Shown: piece by piece, positions 1 through 6,777 of the stretch
Position numbering within the stretch: the stretch's first letter is position 1
How the letters are laid out: each line of letters begins with the position of its first letter
DNA from: Brevibacillus sp.
GTDB lineage: Bacteria > Bacillota > Bacilli > Brevibacillales > Brevibacillaceae
Reading direction: 5' to 3'
NCBI GenBank assembly: GCA_029240815.1
Contig: JARDZO010000169.1
Span: forward strand, 1 to 12,276
Length of the DNA: 12,276 nt
Made by a program: the position numbers and the translations under genes
The notes under the pieces: model-generated
What the model saw: only the letters and a program-made list of their open reading frames with translations
Told to the model about the DNA's origin: nothing
The model's database searches: none

Positions 1-373
1 CCGTGTCCAAAATGATTCGCTCAGAGACGGTATTCGTAATGACGTTGGTGACCATTTGCAACAAGTCATTGACGTCGACTTGGGATTGCTTGAACTCGTT
101 CACAATCGGGATCGCATCCAGCTCATCTTGCATCTGATTGAATTCATCTTCCACTTTTTTCACAAGCTCAGGCTTGTTGATGGACTCGAACATGACCATT
201 TGCTTCTGCTTTTGTTTCAGGGAATCAATCAGTTCTTGCACGCGCTCGTTGTGTTTGATCTGCAGCTCTGCGCGTTTGAAAAAGTCGACTTCATTTGTAC
301 GGGAAATCATCGATGCCAGTTCACGAGCTTTGTCTAGAATTTCTTTTTGTGTGAATACATTGGTTTGTTCCAT
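1..373 (-). CDS. ricA: RicA (YmcA), YlbF/YmcA-family regulator, 3' end cut by window edge
   Basis: The reverse complement of 1-373 reads as 124 codons from ATG at 373, beginning MEQTNVFTQKEILDKA, and runs off the left edge without a stop. The visible part is almost entirely charged helix, including the segment ELIDSLKQKQKQMVMFE, which fits the all-helical YlbF/YmcA family. B. subtilis RicA is about 143 residues, so roughly the last 20 residues, where Fe-S-ligating cysteines are expected, lie outside the window. In B. subtilis RicA, RicF and RicT form a complex carrying [4Fe-4S] clusters that affects RNase Y-dependent mRNA processing, competence, sporulation and biofilm formation. The start lies only 4 nt past the miaB stop, and its Shine-Dalgarno GAGGTG lies inside the last codons of miaB, so the two genes are very likely co-transcribed and translationally coupled. 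The miaB-ricA order is the same as ymcB-ymcA in Bacillus, which supports the call. Confidence 0.9.
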   Translation of the reverse strand, partial: MEQTNVFTQKEILDKARELASMISRTNEVDFFKRAELQIKHNERVQELIDSLKQKQKQMVMFESINKPELVKKVEDEFNQMQDELDAIPIVNEFKQSQVDVNDLLQMVTNVITNTVSERIILDT

Positions 374-377
374 CTCT

Positions 378-1889
378 TTACACCTCGACAGTAGTAACGA
401 TGTCTCCGTGGAGTGTCCACGTTTTCGCATCTGTTATTTTGACATGCACATATTGGCCAATCAAAGATTTATCTCCTCTGAAGTGAACCAGTTTGTTGGT
501 GCGAGTACGTCCAGCCAATACTTCTGCATTGTTTTTCGATTCGCCTTCCACTAGAACCTCCAGTACTTGATCTTGCAGCTTCTTGTTTTCCTCCAGGCCG
601 ATTCTCGCCAGGACTTCGTTCAATCGATACAGGCGTGCCTTTTTCACTTCCATCGGTACGTTGTCTTCCATGACGGCCGCTGGCGTACCTTCCCGAGGGG
701 AATAGATGAAGGTATAGGCAAATTCGTAACGGACCTCTTCGACCATCGTGATCGTTTCTTCAAATTGCTCATCCGTTTCGCCTGGGAACCCAACGATAAT
801 ATCGGAGGAGAGAGAAACATTAGGGATCGCCGCTTTAATTTTACGCACGAGATCCAGATAGTGTTCACGCGTATACTTGCGCGCCATCCGCTTCAGGACA
901 TCACTTGAACCCGACTGCACTGGCAGGTGAATCTGTTCCACCAGATTGCCGCCTTTAGCCAGCACTTCGATCAAATGATCGTCGAAATCGCGTGGATGGC
1001 TCGTGGTGAAACGGATTCGCGGAATATCAATCTTGCGGATCTCGTCCAACAAATCACCAAAGCCATACTGAATGTCTTCGAAGTCTTTGCCGTACGCATT
1101 CACATTTTGCCCGAGCAGCATGATTTCTTTAAAGCCTTGTCGTGCCAGATCCCGTACTTCACTAATAACGTCTTCGGGACGGCGGCTACGCTCTTTCCCG
1201 CGCGTGTACGGTACGATGCAGTACGTACAGAACTTGTCACAGCCATACATGATATTCACCCAGGCTTTGGTGTTTCCTTCACGGATCTTCGGCATGTTCT
1301 CGACGATGTCGCCTTCTTTGGACCATACCTCGATCACCATTTCCTTGCTGAACATCGCATCACGCAGCAGCTCAGGCAAGCGGTGGATATTGTGTGTGCC
1401 GAAAATCAAGTCGACTTGGGTGTAGCTCTTCAGAATCTTGTTGACGACCTTTTCTTCTTGCGACATGCAACCGCACACACCGAGAATGAGGTTCGGATTA
1501 TTGTGCTTCAGACGCTTCATGTGACCCAGCTCTCCGAATACCTTGTCCTCTGCATTTTCCCGAATCGCACAGGTGTTGAAAAGAATGACATCCGCTTCCT
1601 CGATCTCCTCAGACGCTGTGTATCCCATCTGCTCGAGAATGCCGGAGATTGTTTCGGAATCATGTTCATTCATCTGGCAGCCGTAAGTGCGTACGTGGTA
1701 GCGCTTCCCTTTCCCAATATCCCGCATGTCTTCCGAGATGGTAAAGTCGTAATGCACTAAAATATCTTCCTTACCCCGTTTCTTTGCTTCTTTAAGGGAA
1801 GGGGCTTGAAAGTATTTCGCGAAGTCTGCCGTGGTCTTCGGAGACTTAGCGGATTTTAAGTCCGGAGTCGCCTCTTTCGTATCCTTCAT
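378..1889 (-). CDS. miaB: MiaB, tRNA-2-methylthio-N6-dimethylallyladenosine(37) synthase
   Basis: This is a 503-residue radical-SAM methylthiotransferase that converts i6A37 to ms2i6A37 in tRNAs reading UNN codons. The N-terminal UPF0004 domain carries the auxiliary-cluster cysteines C71 ([11 protein letters not shown]), C107 ([11 protein letters not shown]) and C141 (VCGCMSQEE). The radical-SAM domain has CxxxCxxC at C217, C221 and C224 ([16 protein letters not shown]). A C-terminal TRAM RNA-binding domain covers about 440-503. The first 60 residues, rich in Lys and Asp, are an extension also found in Bacillus YmcB (about 509 aa), so the full-length start is preferred. ATG at 1889 is preceded by a good GAGGTGA site about 6 nt upstream. 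A promoter with TGCTATAAT lies about 50 bp upstream. ricA follows after 4 nt. All catalytic residues are present and nothing suggests damage. Confidence 0.97.
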   Translation of the reverse strand: MKDTKEATPDLKSAKSPKTTADFAKYFQAPSLKEAKKRGKEDILVHYDFTISEDMRDIGKGKRYHVRTYGCQMNEHDSETISGILEQMGYTASEEIEEADVILFNTCAIRENAEDKVFGELGHMKRLKHNNPNLILGVCGCMSQEEKVVNKILKSYTQVDLIFGTHNIHRLPELLRDAMFSKEMVIEVWSKEGDIVENMPKIREGNTKAWVNIMYGCDKFCTYCIVPYTRGKERSRRPEDVISEVRDLARQGFKEIMLLGQNVNAYGKDFEDIQYGFGDLLDEIRKIDIPRIRFTTSHPRDFDDHLIEVLAKGGNLVEQIHLPVQSGSSDVLKRMARKYTREHYLDLVRKIKAAIPNVSLSSDIIVGFPGETDEQFEETITMVEEVRYEFAYTFIYSPREGTPAAVMEDNVPMEVKKARLYRLNEVLARIGLEENKKLQDQVLEVLVEGESKNNAEVLAGRTRTNKLVHFRGDKSLIGQYVHVKITDAKTWTLHGDIVTTVEV

Positions 1890-1937
1890 GATGTATCACC
1901 TCAACTAGAGATTAATTGTCATAGTCACCAATACAGA

Positions 1938-1967
1938 ATTATAGCATTTTGGGCGATACATCGCTAA
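1938..1967 (-). promoter_or_regulatory. Putative sigma-A promoter of miaB-ricA
   Basis: On the minus strand a perfect -10 TATAAT (1938-1943) is preceded by TGC, giving an extended -10 TGnTATAAT. The best -35 is a weak TTAGCG at 1962-1967 with 18-bp spacing, as is common when the -10 is extended. Transcription would start near 1931, leaving a leader of about 40 nt before the miaB ATG at 1889. Only the sequence match supports this. Confidence 0.6.
1953..1964. promoter_or_regulatory. Palindrome in the miaB promoter spacer, possible operator
   Basis: GCGATACATCGC has perfect 5-bp arms (GCGAT/ATCGC) around a 2-bp centre. It sits between the -10 and -35 of the predicted miaB promoter and touches the -35 hexamer, where a bound repressor would block RNA polymerase. 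The arms are short, so chance is a real alternative. Confidence 0.3.
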
Positions 1968-2038
1968 TGCATAATGAGGCAAAATATGTACAAAACCTAC
2001 TTTAGCCATTCGTTATCAAAAAATGACCATCATTATAG

Positions 2039-2063
2039 AAAAAAGAGCACTCAACTAGCGCTC
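2039..2063 (-). terminator. Rho-independent terminator, minus strand, upstream of miaB
   Basis: Read on the minus strand, GAGCGC (2063-2058), loop TAGTTGA, GTGCTC (2050-2045) forms a 6-bp stem with one G-U wobble, followed directly by six T (2044-2039). Read on the plus strand the same stem has an A-C mismatch and no T-tract, so it works in the minus direction only. It therefore implies a minus-strand transcript arriving from above 2063. The stop codon of a possible 41-aa ORF overlaps the base of the stem. The stem is modest in strength. Confidence 0.55.
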
Positions 2064-2284
2064 ATTTGTGATGAATATACACCAGTGCATATACCCCGTT
2101 GGCTGGCTCAACCGCCGTACTTTCCACGATTGTTTTCCAGGCTTCGGTCTGACTGTCTGGTTGAATGAAGGATGGCGATTCCTCCATTTTGGTTCTAGAG
2201 TCCTGCCGCCATTCCTCGATCAATGGGAGCAACGAGGGATAGCTAAGCGAAACGAGGTGCCTCTACGTTATTGATTGAGTGCTC
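2045..2284. repeat. 10-bp perfect inverted repeat enclosing 220 bp
   Basis: GAGCACTCAA at 2045-2054 is the exact reverse complement of TTGAGTGCTC at 2275-2284. The left copy contains the 3' arm of the minus-strand terminator at 2039-2063. On a minus-strand RNA the upstream copy could therefore pair over 10 bp with the terminator's 3' arm and prevent the 6-bp terminator stem from forming. An alternative reading is the ends of a small non-autonomous element, but I see no target-site duplication. Confidence 0.4.
2062..2187 (-). CDS. Possible small protein of 41 aa, unrecognised
   Basis: ATG at 2187 opens 41 codons starting MEESPSFIQPDS and ending GVYALVYIHHK, with stop TGA at 2064-2062 overlapping the base of a minus-strand terminator. 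A stop codon placed directly on a terminator is typical of a real gene end. The reading frame stays open 22 codons upstream of the ATG (to about 2255), with TTG codons but no better start. The Shine-Dalgarno is poor: AGGA lies 13 nt upstream of ATG. The peptide has a hydrophilic N-terminal half and a short hydrophobic stretch near the end. I recognise no family. Alternatives are a leader peptide, the relic of a longer gene, or chance, since overlapping plus-strand frames are also open here. Confidence 0.33.
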   Translation of the reverse strand: MEESPSFIQPDSQTEAWKTIVESTAVEPANGVYALVYIHHK

Positions 2285-2340
2285 GAGTATCGTGATTGCC
2301 ACGGACGTATCGGTGCCTAAAGAATTACAGCTACTTGGAG

Positions 2341-2364
2341 AAATCGGGATTAGAATCCTGATTT
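2341..2364. repeat. 24-bp near-palindrome, operator-like
   Basis: Arms AAATCGGGATT (2341-2351) and AATCCTGATTT (2354-2364) flank a 2-bp centre, with 10 of 11 positions complementary and the eleventh a G-T pair. The short centre favours a protein-binding dyad over an RNA hairpin. It lies 131 bp upstream of the SLH-gene start in otherwise featureless DNA. No clear promoter is seen beside it. The rest of 2285-2494 holds only a weak plus-strand candidate (TTTACC at 2386, 18-bp gap, TTTTAT at 2410). Confidence 0.35.
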
Positions 2365-2494
2365 TCGACTACCTCGCAGCGACTCTTTACCCATTTTTAC
2401 CAAAAAAGATTTTATTTCGTGCAACATTCCCTTCCCACCCATCGTCAGAATAACAGCCAGACACAAATCACAATCCCAAATGAGGAGGTTCTAC

Positions 2495-3727
2495 ATGAAA
2501 AGAGCACTAACCTTATTTTTATCGGTGATGATGTTCTTGACTGTCGTTCCCTTTGTAAGTGCCGCCAACTCATCTTTCTCAGACGTCCCGCGTAGTCACT
2601 GGGCGTATAAAGAAATTACTGAGATGGCAGAAAAAGGCATTATCGCAGGCTACGACAACCGAACGTTCCGCCCTAACAACCAAGTAACCCGTGCTGAGTT
2701 TGCTAAAATCATGATTGCGGCAGCCGATGTCGACATCAATAAGCGCTCAATAACTCAAACCTTTAAAGATGTGCCGAAGTCTCACTGGGCATTCTACTAT
2801 GTGGAATACGCCAAGCCATACTTGACTGGTTACAAATCGGGCTCGACTTACACGTACAAGCCAAATGACTCTGCTGTACGTGAAGACATTGCGGTAGCAC
2901 TGGTTCGATTGCTCGGATACGACAAAAAATACAAAGCAGATTTGAATCAATTGAAAAAGTTCAGGGATGACGACGATATTTCGCCAGCACTTCGCTCTTA
3001 TATCGCTATCGCCATCCAATCGAACCTCATGCAAGGCTCCAATAACTATTTCCGTCCTCAAGATCCAATCACCCGTGCGGAAGCAGCTTCCCTGCTCTAC
3101 CGTGCTTTGATTGATCGTAAAGACGATGACGAAACAAAAGTGGTTTTCCCAGCTCCAGAAGAACCCAAACCAACTCCTATTAACATCGGTGACGCTTTCT
3201 CTGAAACCGATCTAAAGAACTGGCAAACGGACAAGGCAAATGGTTCTTGGGGAGTCATCAACAAACAGGTAACCGCGATCTCCACAGATAAAAATCTGGA
3301 TCACTACCTGCTTCCATTGAAATGGAATGAGTCAGACAAAGTGAATCATTACGAACTGTCTGTCGATGTTAATATCTCTGGCACAGAAGGTTGGGGTGGC
3401 CTGTTCTTCAATGGAAAAGACGGTAAGTCAAACGTCGTCTTTGTTCAAAAAGACCGCGTAGTCCTGGGCAAAGTAAACAATGTGAACGATGACAATATTG
3501 ATTGGATCGCTACTGGCTCCTATAAACTGAAGTCGAGTAATCGTCTGAAAGTGGTCGTGGATGGAAGTTCCGTATCCATCTACATGAACGGACAGTTCTT
3601 GTTTGGCCAGCAACAAATGAAACAAGAAGGAACGAAGCTAGGATTGTACCTGCAACGTGAAGCAACAAAAGACACGCCTCGCGAAATGACGTATCTGGAT
3701 AATTTTTCGTTTCAAGAAGTAAAGTAA
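2495..3727 (+). CDS. Secreted S-layer-homology protein with C-terminal jelly-roll (LamG/DUF1080-like) domain
   Basis: A 410-residue exported protein. The signal peptide is residues 1-23 or 24 (MKR, hydrophobic core, VSA|AN). Three SLH domains follow: about 28-75 (FSDVPRSHWAY, ending with TRAE at 65-68), 90-140 (FKDVPKSHWAF, where TRAE has become VRED at 128-131) and 156-205 (TRAE at 193-196). SLH triplets anchor proteins to pyruvylated secondary cell-wall polysaccharide. A Pro/Glu-rich linker (206-230) leads to a beta-rich domain (231-410; GWGGLFFNGKDG, YLDNFSFQEVK) that resembles LamG/DUF1080-type carbohydrate-binding or hydrolase jelly-rolls. No catalytic residues can be assigned. The start is ATG 2495, placed 6 nt after a strong AGGAGG (2483-2488); an in-frame ATG at 2480 would lie upstream of that site. 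A terminator follows at 3741, so the gene is probably monocistronic. Confidence 0.9.
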   Translation: MKRALTLFLSVMMFLTVVPFVSAANSSFSDVPRSHWAYKEITEMAEKGIIAGYDNRTFRPNNQVTRAEFAKIMIAAADVDINKRSITQTFKDVPKSHWAFYYVEYAKPYLTGYKSGSTYTYKPNDSAVREDIAVALVRLLGYDKKYKADLNQLKKFRDDDDISPALRSYIAIAIQSNLMQGSNNYFRPQDPITRAEAASLLYRALIDRKDDDETKVVFPAPEEPKPTPINIGDAFSETDLKNWQTDKANGSWGVINKQVTAISTDKNLDHYLLPLKWNESDKVNHYELSVDVNISGTEGWGGLFFNGKDGKSNVVFVQKDRVVLGKVNNVNDDNIDWIATGSYKLKSSNRLKVVVDGSSVSIYMNGQFLFGQQQMKQEGTKLGLYLQREATKDTPREMTYLDNFSFQEVK

Positions 3728-3740
3728 CATGAATGACGAA

Positions 3741-3776
3741 GCCCGACACTTTTATGCAATCGTGTCGGGCGTTTTC
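3741..3776 (+). terminator. Rho-independent terminator after the SLH-protein gene
   Basis: A 9-bp perfect stem GCCCGACAC (3741-3749) / GTGTCGGGC (3762-3770) with a 12-nt loop is followed by GTTTTC. It begins 13 nt after the stop codon. The T-tract is short but the stem is strong. Confidence 0.85.
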
Positions 3777-3830
3777 ATACATACGAAAGAAAGCATCATT
3801 TACCACTTGGAAAAAAGGGCGTCTAATACC

Positions 3831-3859
3831 TAGAAATGAACGCGGTTCAGTTGTATAAT
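3831..3859 (+). promoter_or_regulatory. Putative promoter of lipL
   Basis: A perfect -10 TATAAT lies at 3854-3859, 32 bp before the lipL ATG. At 17-bp spacing the -35 position reads TAGAAA (3831-3836), a poor match to TTGACA. The -10 lies between the preceding terminator and the gene, where a promoter is needed. Confidence 0.5.
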
Positions 3860-3891
3860 GGTACCTATTCTTGTTCGGTGAGGAGTTCACA

Positions 3892-4734
3892 ATGTCATTT
3901 TCTATCAATCAACCGTTCAAATGGATGGACTCGGGTACCTATCAGGGCAGTCCTCTCGAACCGCTCGTTCGGGATGAAGCATTGGCTGCCGGCATGCGTG
4001 ATCACAACTCACCGCCTATCATTCACCTCTGGGTGTACGATCAAGCACTCTACCTGGGACGCCGTGACGCGAAATTACCGCATCTAGCGAATGCACTCCG
4101 TCAATTTGGTCAAGATGGCTTTGGATGTGTGCTCCGTTCTTCTGGAGGTGCCTGTGTGCCTTTAGATGCTGGCGTACTGAATGTAGCCTGTTTATTGCCG
4201 GATACGACGATCTCGATTGATTCGTTCTTTTCTTTTGTCGCTCAACTTCTTACGGTGGGTTTGCGCGATTACGGGTCGATTCAATTTGGCGAAGTAGCCG
4301 GCTCTTATTGTGCGGGTGAATACGACTTTTCCCTACACGGCAAAAAAATTGGGGGCATGGCCCAACGACGTACCCGCTACGGCTCGATTCTTCAGCTCTG
4401 TATCAACGTGGACGAGAGACCTCGCGGCGAGTGGATGGAACGTTTTTATCATGTAGCTGGATTGGAAGAAATGGAGAACCACAAGCCCATCCCACGTATT
4501 GATGGGTCTACGGTTGGCAGCATAACCGGTTTGACAGAGAAACTCGTTACGGTCGATGATGTGAAAGCTCGCCTGCTTTCCACGATACGTACGGAGTGGC
4601 CGGTGTCGCCTACTCCTTTTACGGTGCAAGATGACTTACACCGGGATGCGCAGCAGCATCTTTCTGCGCGCTTGCACTTGTTTTCCTATACAGCAAAAGA
4701 ACTGGCTGCACCAGACTGGAAGTTGCCTGAATAA
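3892..4734 (+). CDS. lipL: LipL-like octanoyl-[GcvH]:protein N-octanoyltransferase
   Basis: A 280-residue member of the biotin/lipoate A/B protein ligase (BPL/LplA/LipB) superfamily. It matches, from memory, B. subtilis LipL/YwfL (281 aa) in length and in signature segments: [18 protein letters not shown] (83-100) and [16 protein letters not shown] with GGMAQRR (137-160). LipL moves octanoyl or lipoyl groups from GcvH to E2 subunits of 2-oxoacid dehydrogenases through a cysteine acyl-enzyme. C140 in GSYC is the expected nucleophile. The related enzymes LplA (ATP-dependent) and LipM (acts on GcvH) are alternatives, but the GSYC and GKK context favours LipL. The start is ATG 3892, 6 nt after GAGGAG (3880-3885); an upstream in-frame TTG at 3871 precedes the ribosome site and is rejected. 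The acyltransferase gene follows 71 nt downstream with no T-tract terminator between. Confidence 0.85.
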   Translation: MSFSINQPFKWMDSGTYQGSPLEPLVRDEALAAGMRDHNSPPIIHLWVYDQALYLGRRDAKLPHLANALRQFGQDGFGCVLRSSGGACVPLDAGVLNVACLLPDTTISIDSFFSFVAQLLTVGLRDYGSIQFGEVAGSYCAGEYDFSLHGKKIGGMAQRRTRYGSILQLCINVDERPRGEWMERFYHVAGLEEMENHKPIPRIDGSTVGSITGLTEKLVTVDDVKARLLSTIRTEWPVSPTPFTVQDDLHRDAQQHLSARLHLFSYTAKELAAPDWKLPE

Positions 4735-4805
4735 AGGCCTTGTTCTACTGACAACCAGGTGGGCACTTTCCATAAGGTGCTGTCGGCGAGAATAATGGAG
4801 GACAT

Positions 4806-5942
4806 ATGAAAAGCAATCGAAAGGGGACTTTTCAGGATCTGAATGCCCTTTTTGTTTTCGGGGCTTGTACAGTTTTGATCATTCACATCCTGGGTTTTTT
4901 CATTGAAAACCAATCGGATTACCCATGGAACGGTAATTTCGAAGCGATATCCTTGATATTATTAAGATTTGGTCGTTCCTTGTTTATTTTTGCGACAGGA
5001 ATGCTCCTGTTTTACTGGCATCAAAAAAAGCAAATGGACTGGGCAGCGTTTTGGCGTAAGCGCTGGCGGGTCATCGTTTTTCCTTATATGATTTGGACGG
5101 CGATCTTTACCGGATTTCAATTGCAGACCATCAATCCGACTGAGTTGGCTGGACCGTTCTTTCACAGTCTCTTTACAGGCAGTTCTTTTTACCACCTGTA
5201 TTACATTCCGCTCTACTTACAAATGAATGTTTTGTTCTTTTTGACGAAGCCGCTCATTGAACGTTACATGTCCATGAAAGTTCTAGTTGTCTTATTCCTT
5301 GGACAAATCGGACTATACATGCTCTACCAAGCCCTTTTTGTGGATCAAATCTGGGCGTTCGACTGGTCGGCAAATCCGTTGCTAGCCCTTGTCCAACATA
5401 GCTATGTAGCCGGTCAGAACTATTTCTACATGTACATTTTCACGTTTGCACTCGGAGCTTACGCTGGGTTAAATCTGGACAAATGGCGTTACTGGACATA
5501 CCGGTTGCAATCGATTTCCTATGCGGTTACCATCGTGTCTGGGGCATGGATTATGATTCGGTACTTGAATGGTTCGAAAAGCTACACGGAGAGCCTCAAT
5601 ATATTTGACCCGCTGTACTTGGTCTACACATTGAGCTTTCTGATCGCCTTTTATTCCTTTTCACGATATGTAGGCGCTTTACCTACGATCGGAAAATGGT
5701 TATCCCGACTGGCGAAACAAAACATGGCCATTTATATGGTGCACCCGTTAATCCTGTTTTTATTGGAAAGCTATGTAATTTTCCGATTGGACTGGTCGAC
5801 ACCACTCATCATGCTGGCAATGTTTGTCATTACACCGCCGCTTTGCATTTTCTTGTACGAGCACACGCTTCTCTCCCATTGGACGGGTGGAGGAAAACCG
5901 AAATCCAAACCGCTTTATCGCATGGAAGCACACAAGGCGTAA
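4806..5942 (+). CDS. Membrane acyltransferase, acyltransferase_3 (OafA/YfiQ-like) family
   Basis: A 378-residue polytopic membrane protein with about ten hydrophobic segments. The N-terminus (FQDLNALFVFGACTVLIIH) has the family's first membrane helix ending in the conserved His (H27). It continues with SLFIFATGMLLFY and the basic RKRWRVIVFPYMIWT (84-98), which are typical of the acyltransferase_3 family. These enzymes transfer acetyl or other acyl groups from the cytosol to extracytoplasmic sugars, polysaccharides or lipids. The substrate cannot be read from sequence; a cell-wall or surface glycan is a guess. The start has GGAGG 4 nt upstream (4797-4801), slightly short spacing. A small hairpin without T-tract (GCACTT 4763-4768 / AGGTGC 4775-4780) lies between lipL and this gene, so read-through from lipL is likely. 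A strong terminator stands at 6038. Confidence 0.82.
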   Translation: MKSNRKGTFQDLNALFVFGACTVLIIHILGFFIENQSDYPWNGNFEAISLILLRFGRSLFIFATGMLLFYWHQKKQMDWAAFWRKRWRVIVFPYMIWTAIFTGFQLQTINPTELAGPFFHSLFTGSSFYHLYYIPLYLQMNVLFFLTKPLIERYMSMKVLVVLFLGQIGLYMLYQALFVDQIWAFDWSANPLLALVQHSYVAGQNYFYMYIFTFALGAYAGLNLDKWRYWTYRLQSISYAVTIVSGAWIMIRYLNGSKSYTESLNIFDPLYLVYTLSFLIAFYSFSRYVGALPTIGKWLSRLAKQNMAIYMVHPLILFLLESYVIFRLDWSTPLIMLAMFVITPPLCIFLYEHTLLSHWTGGGKPKSKPLYRMEAHKA

Positions 5943-6007
5943 TGTGTGGATGCCTTTCCTCCAAACTCCTAATGTAAAAAGCGAAGTGATCTTGCATACT
6001 AAATACA

Positions 6008-6021
6008 GGGACAATTGTTCC
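6008..6021. promoter_or_regulatory. 14-bp palindrome in the acyltransferase-darB gap
   Basis: GGGACAATTGTTCC is a dyad around AATT with perfect ACAATTGT core and one G-T pair in the arms. It lies 66 bp after the acyltransferase stop and 17 bp before a terminator stem. It could be an operator, an extra 3' hairpin, or chance. The remaining gap to darB (6069-6200) shows only a possible -10 TATCAT at 6134-6139 with no convincing -35. Confidence 0.25.
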
Positions 6022-6037
6022 ACACCTCGATTCTTGA

Positions 6038-6068
6038 CCCGGCGTAACTGCCGGGCTTTTTCTTTTTT
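6038..6068 (+). terminator. Rho-independent terminator after the acyltransferase gene
   Basis: Stem CCCGGC (6038-6043) / GCCGGG (6050-6055) with loop GTAACT is followed by C and a long T-rich tract broken by one C (6057-6068). It ends the lipL-acyltransferase transcript and isolates darB. Confidence 0.9.
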
Positions 6069-6200
6069 CCTTGAAAGACTTGGGCAAGGTGAAGTTTTCG
6101 AATGTAACCCTACCACTGGCACGCTGCTTACGGTATCATAGAAGAGAACCACAGGCAGCTACCCTACTGCCATAGACGACAGAAAAGGTGGTGGATCCAG

Positions 6201-6674
6201 ATGAATCAGGATATCCCATTGCTACATACACCCATTAAAGACCTCATCATTGCATCGACAAAAGTAGCTCATGTTCAACTGGGCAACTCGATTGAGCATG
6301 CCTTGCTCGTCCTCATCAAATCCGGCTACTCGGCGATTCCCGTTTTGGATCATCAGTATCGCTTGCACGGATTAATCAGCACCAATATGATCATGAATAA
6401 AACGCTTGGCCTGGAGCGATTTGAGACGGAAAAGATGTCCGAACATACAGTAGATGAAGTCATGGACACCAAGATAGCTCGACTCAAGTACACGGATGAT
6501 TTTCTAAAAGCATTAGAGGTCTCCATCAACCATCCTTTTATTTGCATTGAAGATGAAGAGCAATACTTCCAGGGGATTCTTACGCGGAAATCGATTTTGG
6601 CTCTGGCTTACCGTCATTTTCGCAACTTGCCTTTTCCAAATGCGGATCAACAACATACAGCTCCTGCTGAATAA
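6201..6674 (+). CDS. darB: DarB (YkuL/CbpB), c-di-AMP-binding CBS-pair protein
   Basis: A 157-residue protein made of two CBS domains (about 12-68 and 84-138). Segments KVAHVQLGNSIEHALLVL, GYSAIPVLD and YRLHGLISTNMIMN closely resemble, from memory, B. subtilis DarB/YkuL (147 aa). The extra length is a C-terminal tail. In B. subtilis and Listeria (CbpB) the apo form binds and stimulates the (p)ppGpp synthetase Rel, and in B. subtilis also pyruvate carboxylase; c-di-AMP binding releases these partners, linking potassium and c-di-AMP status to the stringent response. The start is supported by AAAGGTGG (6184-6191) 9 nt upstream. The gene is flanked by terminators at 6038 and 6683 and so appears monocistronic. 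Here it is not beside ccpC (ykuM), its neighbour in B. subtilis. Confidence 0.9.
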   Translation: MNQDIPLLHTPIKDLIIASTKVAHVQLGNSIEHALLVLIKSGYSAIPVLDHQYRLHGLISTNMIMNKTLGLERFETEKMSEHTVDEVMDTKIARLKYTDDFLKALEVSINHPFICIEDEEQYFQGILTRKSILALAYRHFRNLPFPNADQQHTAPAE

Positions 6675-6682
6675 ACGCAAAT

Positions 6683-6716
6683 AAAGAACGGGTGCACACG
6701 CCTCCGTTCTTTTTCT
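6683..6716 (+). terminator. Rho-independent terminator of darB
   Basis: AAAGAACGG (6683-6691) pairs with CCGTTCTTT (6704-6712) around a 12-nt loop, followed by more T. It begins 9 nt after the darB stop. Confidence 0.88.
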
Positions 6717-6722
6717 TACCTC

Positions 6723-6766
6723 AAAAAAGAAGCAGACACTGCTTTATCGCTTCGGTCTGCTCCTTC
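6723..6766 (-). terminator. Rho-independent terminator of the yheC/D-family gene
   Basis: On the minus strand, GAAG-ga-GCAGAC (6766-6755) pairs with GTCTGCTTC (6737-6729), with a 2-nt bulge, and is followed by six T (6728-6723). It lies 11 nt past the stop codon at 6778. Together with the darB terminator it closes a convergent gene pair. Confidence 0.8.
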
Positions 6767-6777
6767 TTTTCTCTTCG

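Noticed and set aside
927..1760. 277-codon plus-strand ORF
   Set aside because: It lies wholly antisense to miaB, whose catalytic motifs are all present. The product (many His, Val, Phe, Asp) has no recognisable domain, and no ribosome site precedes it.
2045..2284. MITE or insertion sequence ends
   Set aside because: The 10-bp inverted repeat lacks flanking direct repeats, and no transposase remnant was recognised.
1974..2453. Three overlapping plus-strand ORFs of 60-68 codons
   Set aside because: None has a ribosome site, they overlap one another in different frames, and their peptides have low-complexity or unnatural composition. The minus-strand frame here looks more protein-like.
2041..2494. 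Known riboswitch, T-box, 6S, SRP or tmRNA
   Set aside because: I looked for the T-box core, the lysine, SAM and c-di-GMP motifs and SRP/6S features; fragments such as GTAGAGG and CCGAAGC occur but not in a consistent order.
3871..3891. TTG start for lipL
   Set aside because: It lies upstream of the GAGGAG ribosome site that serves ATG 3892 at ideal spacing.
5696..6152. Several ORFs on both strands across the acyltransferase end and terminator
   Set aside because: They run through a clear terminator hairpin or antisense to a well-formed membrane protein and have no ribosome sites.
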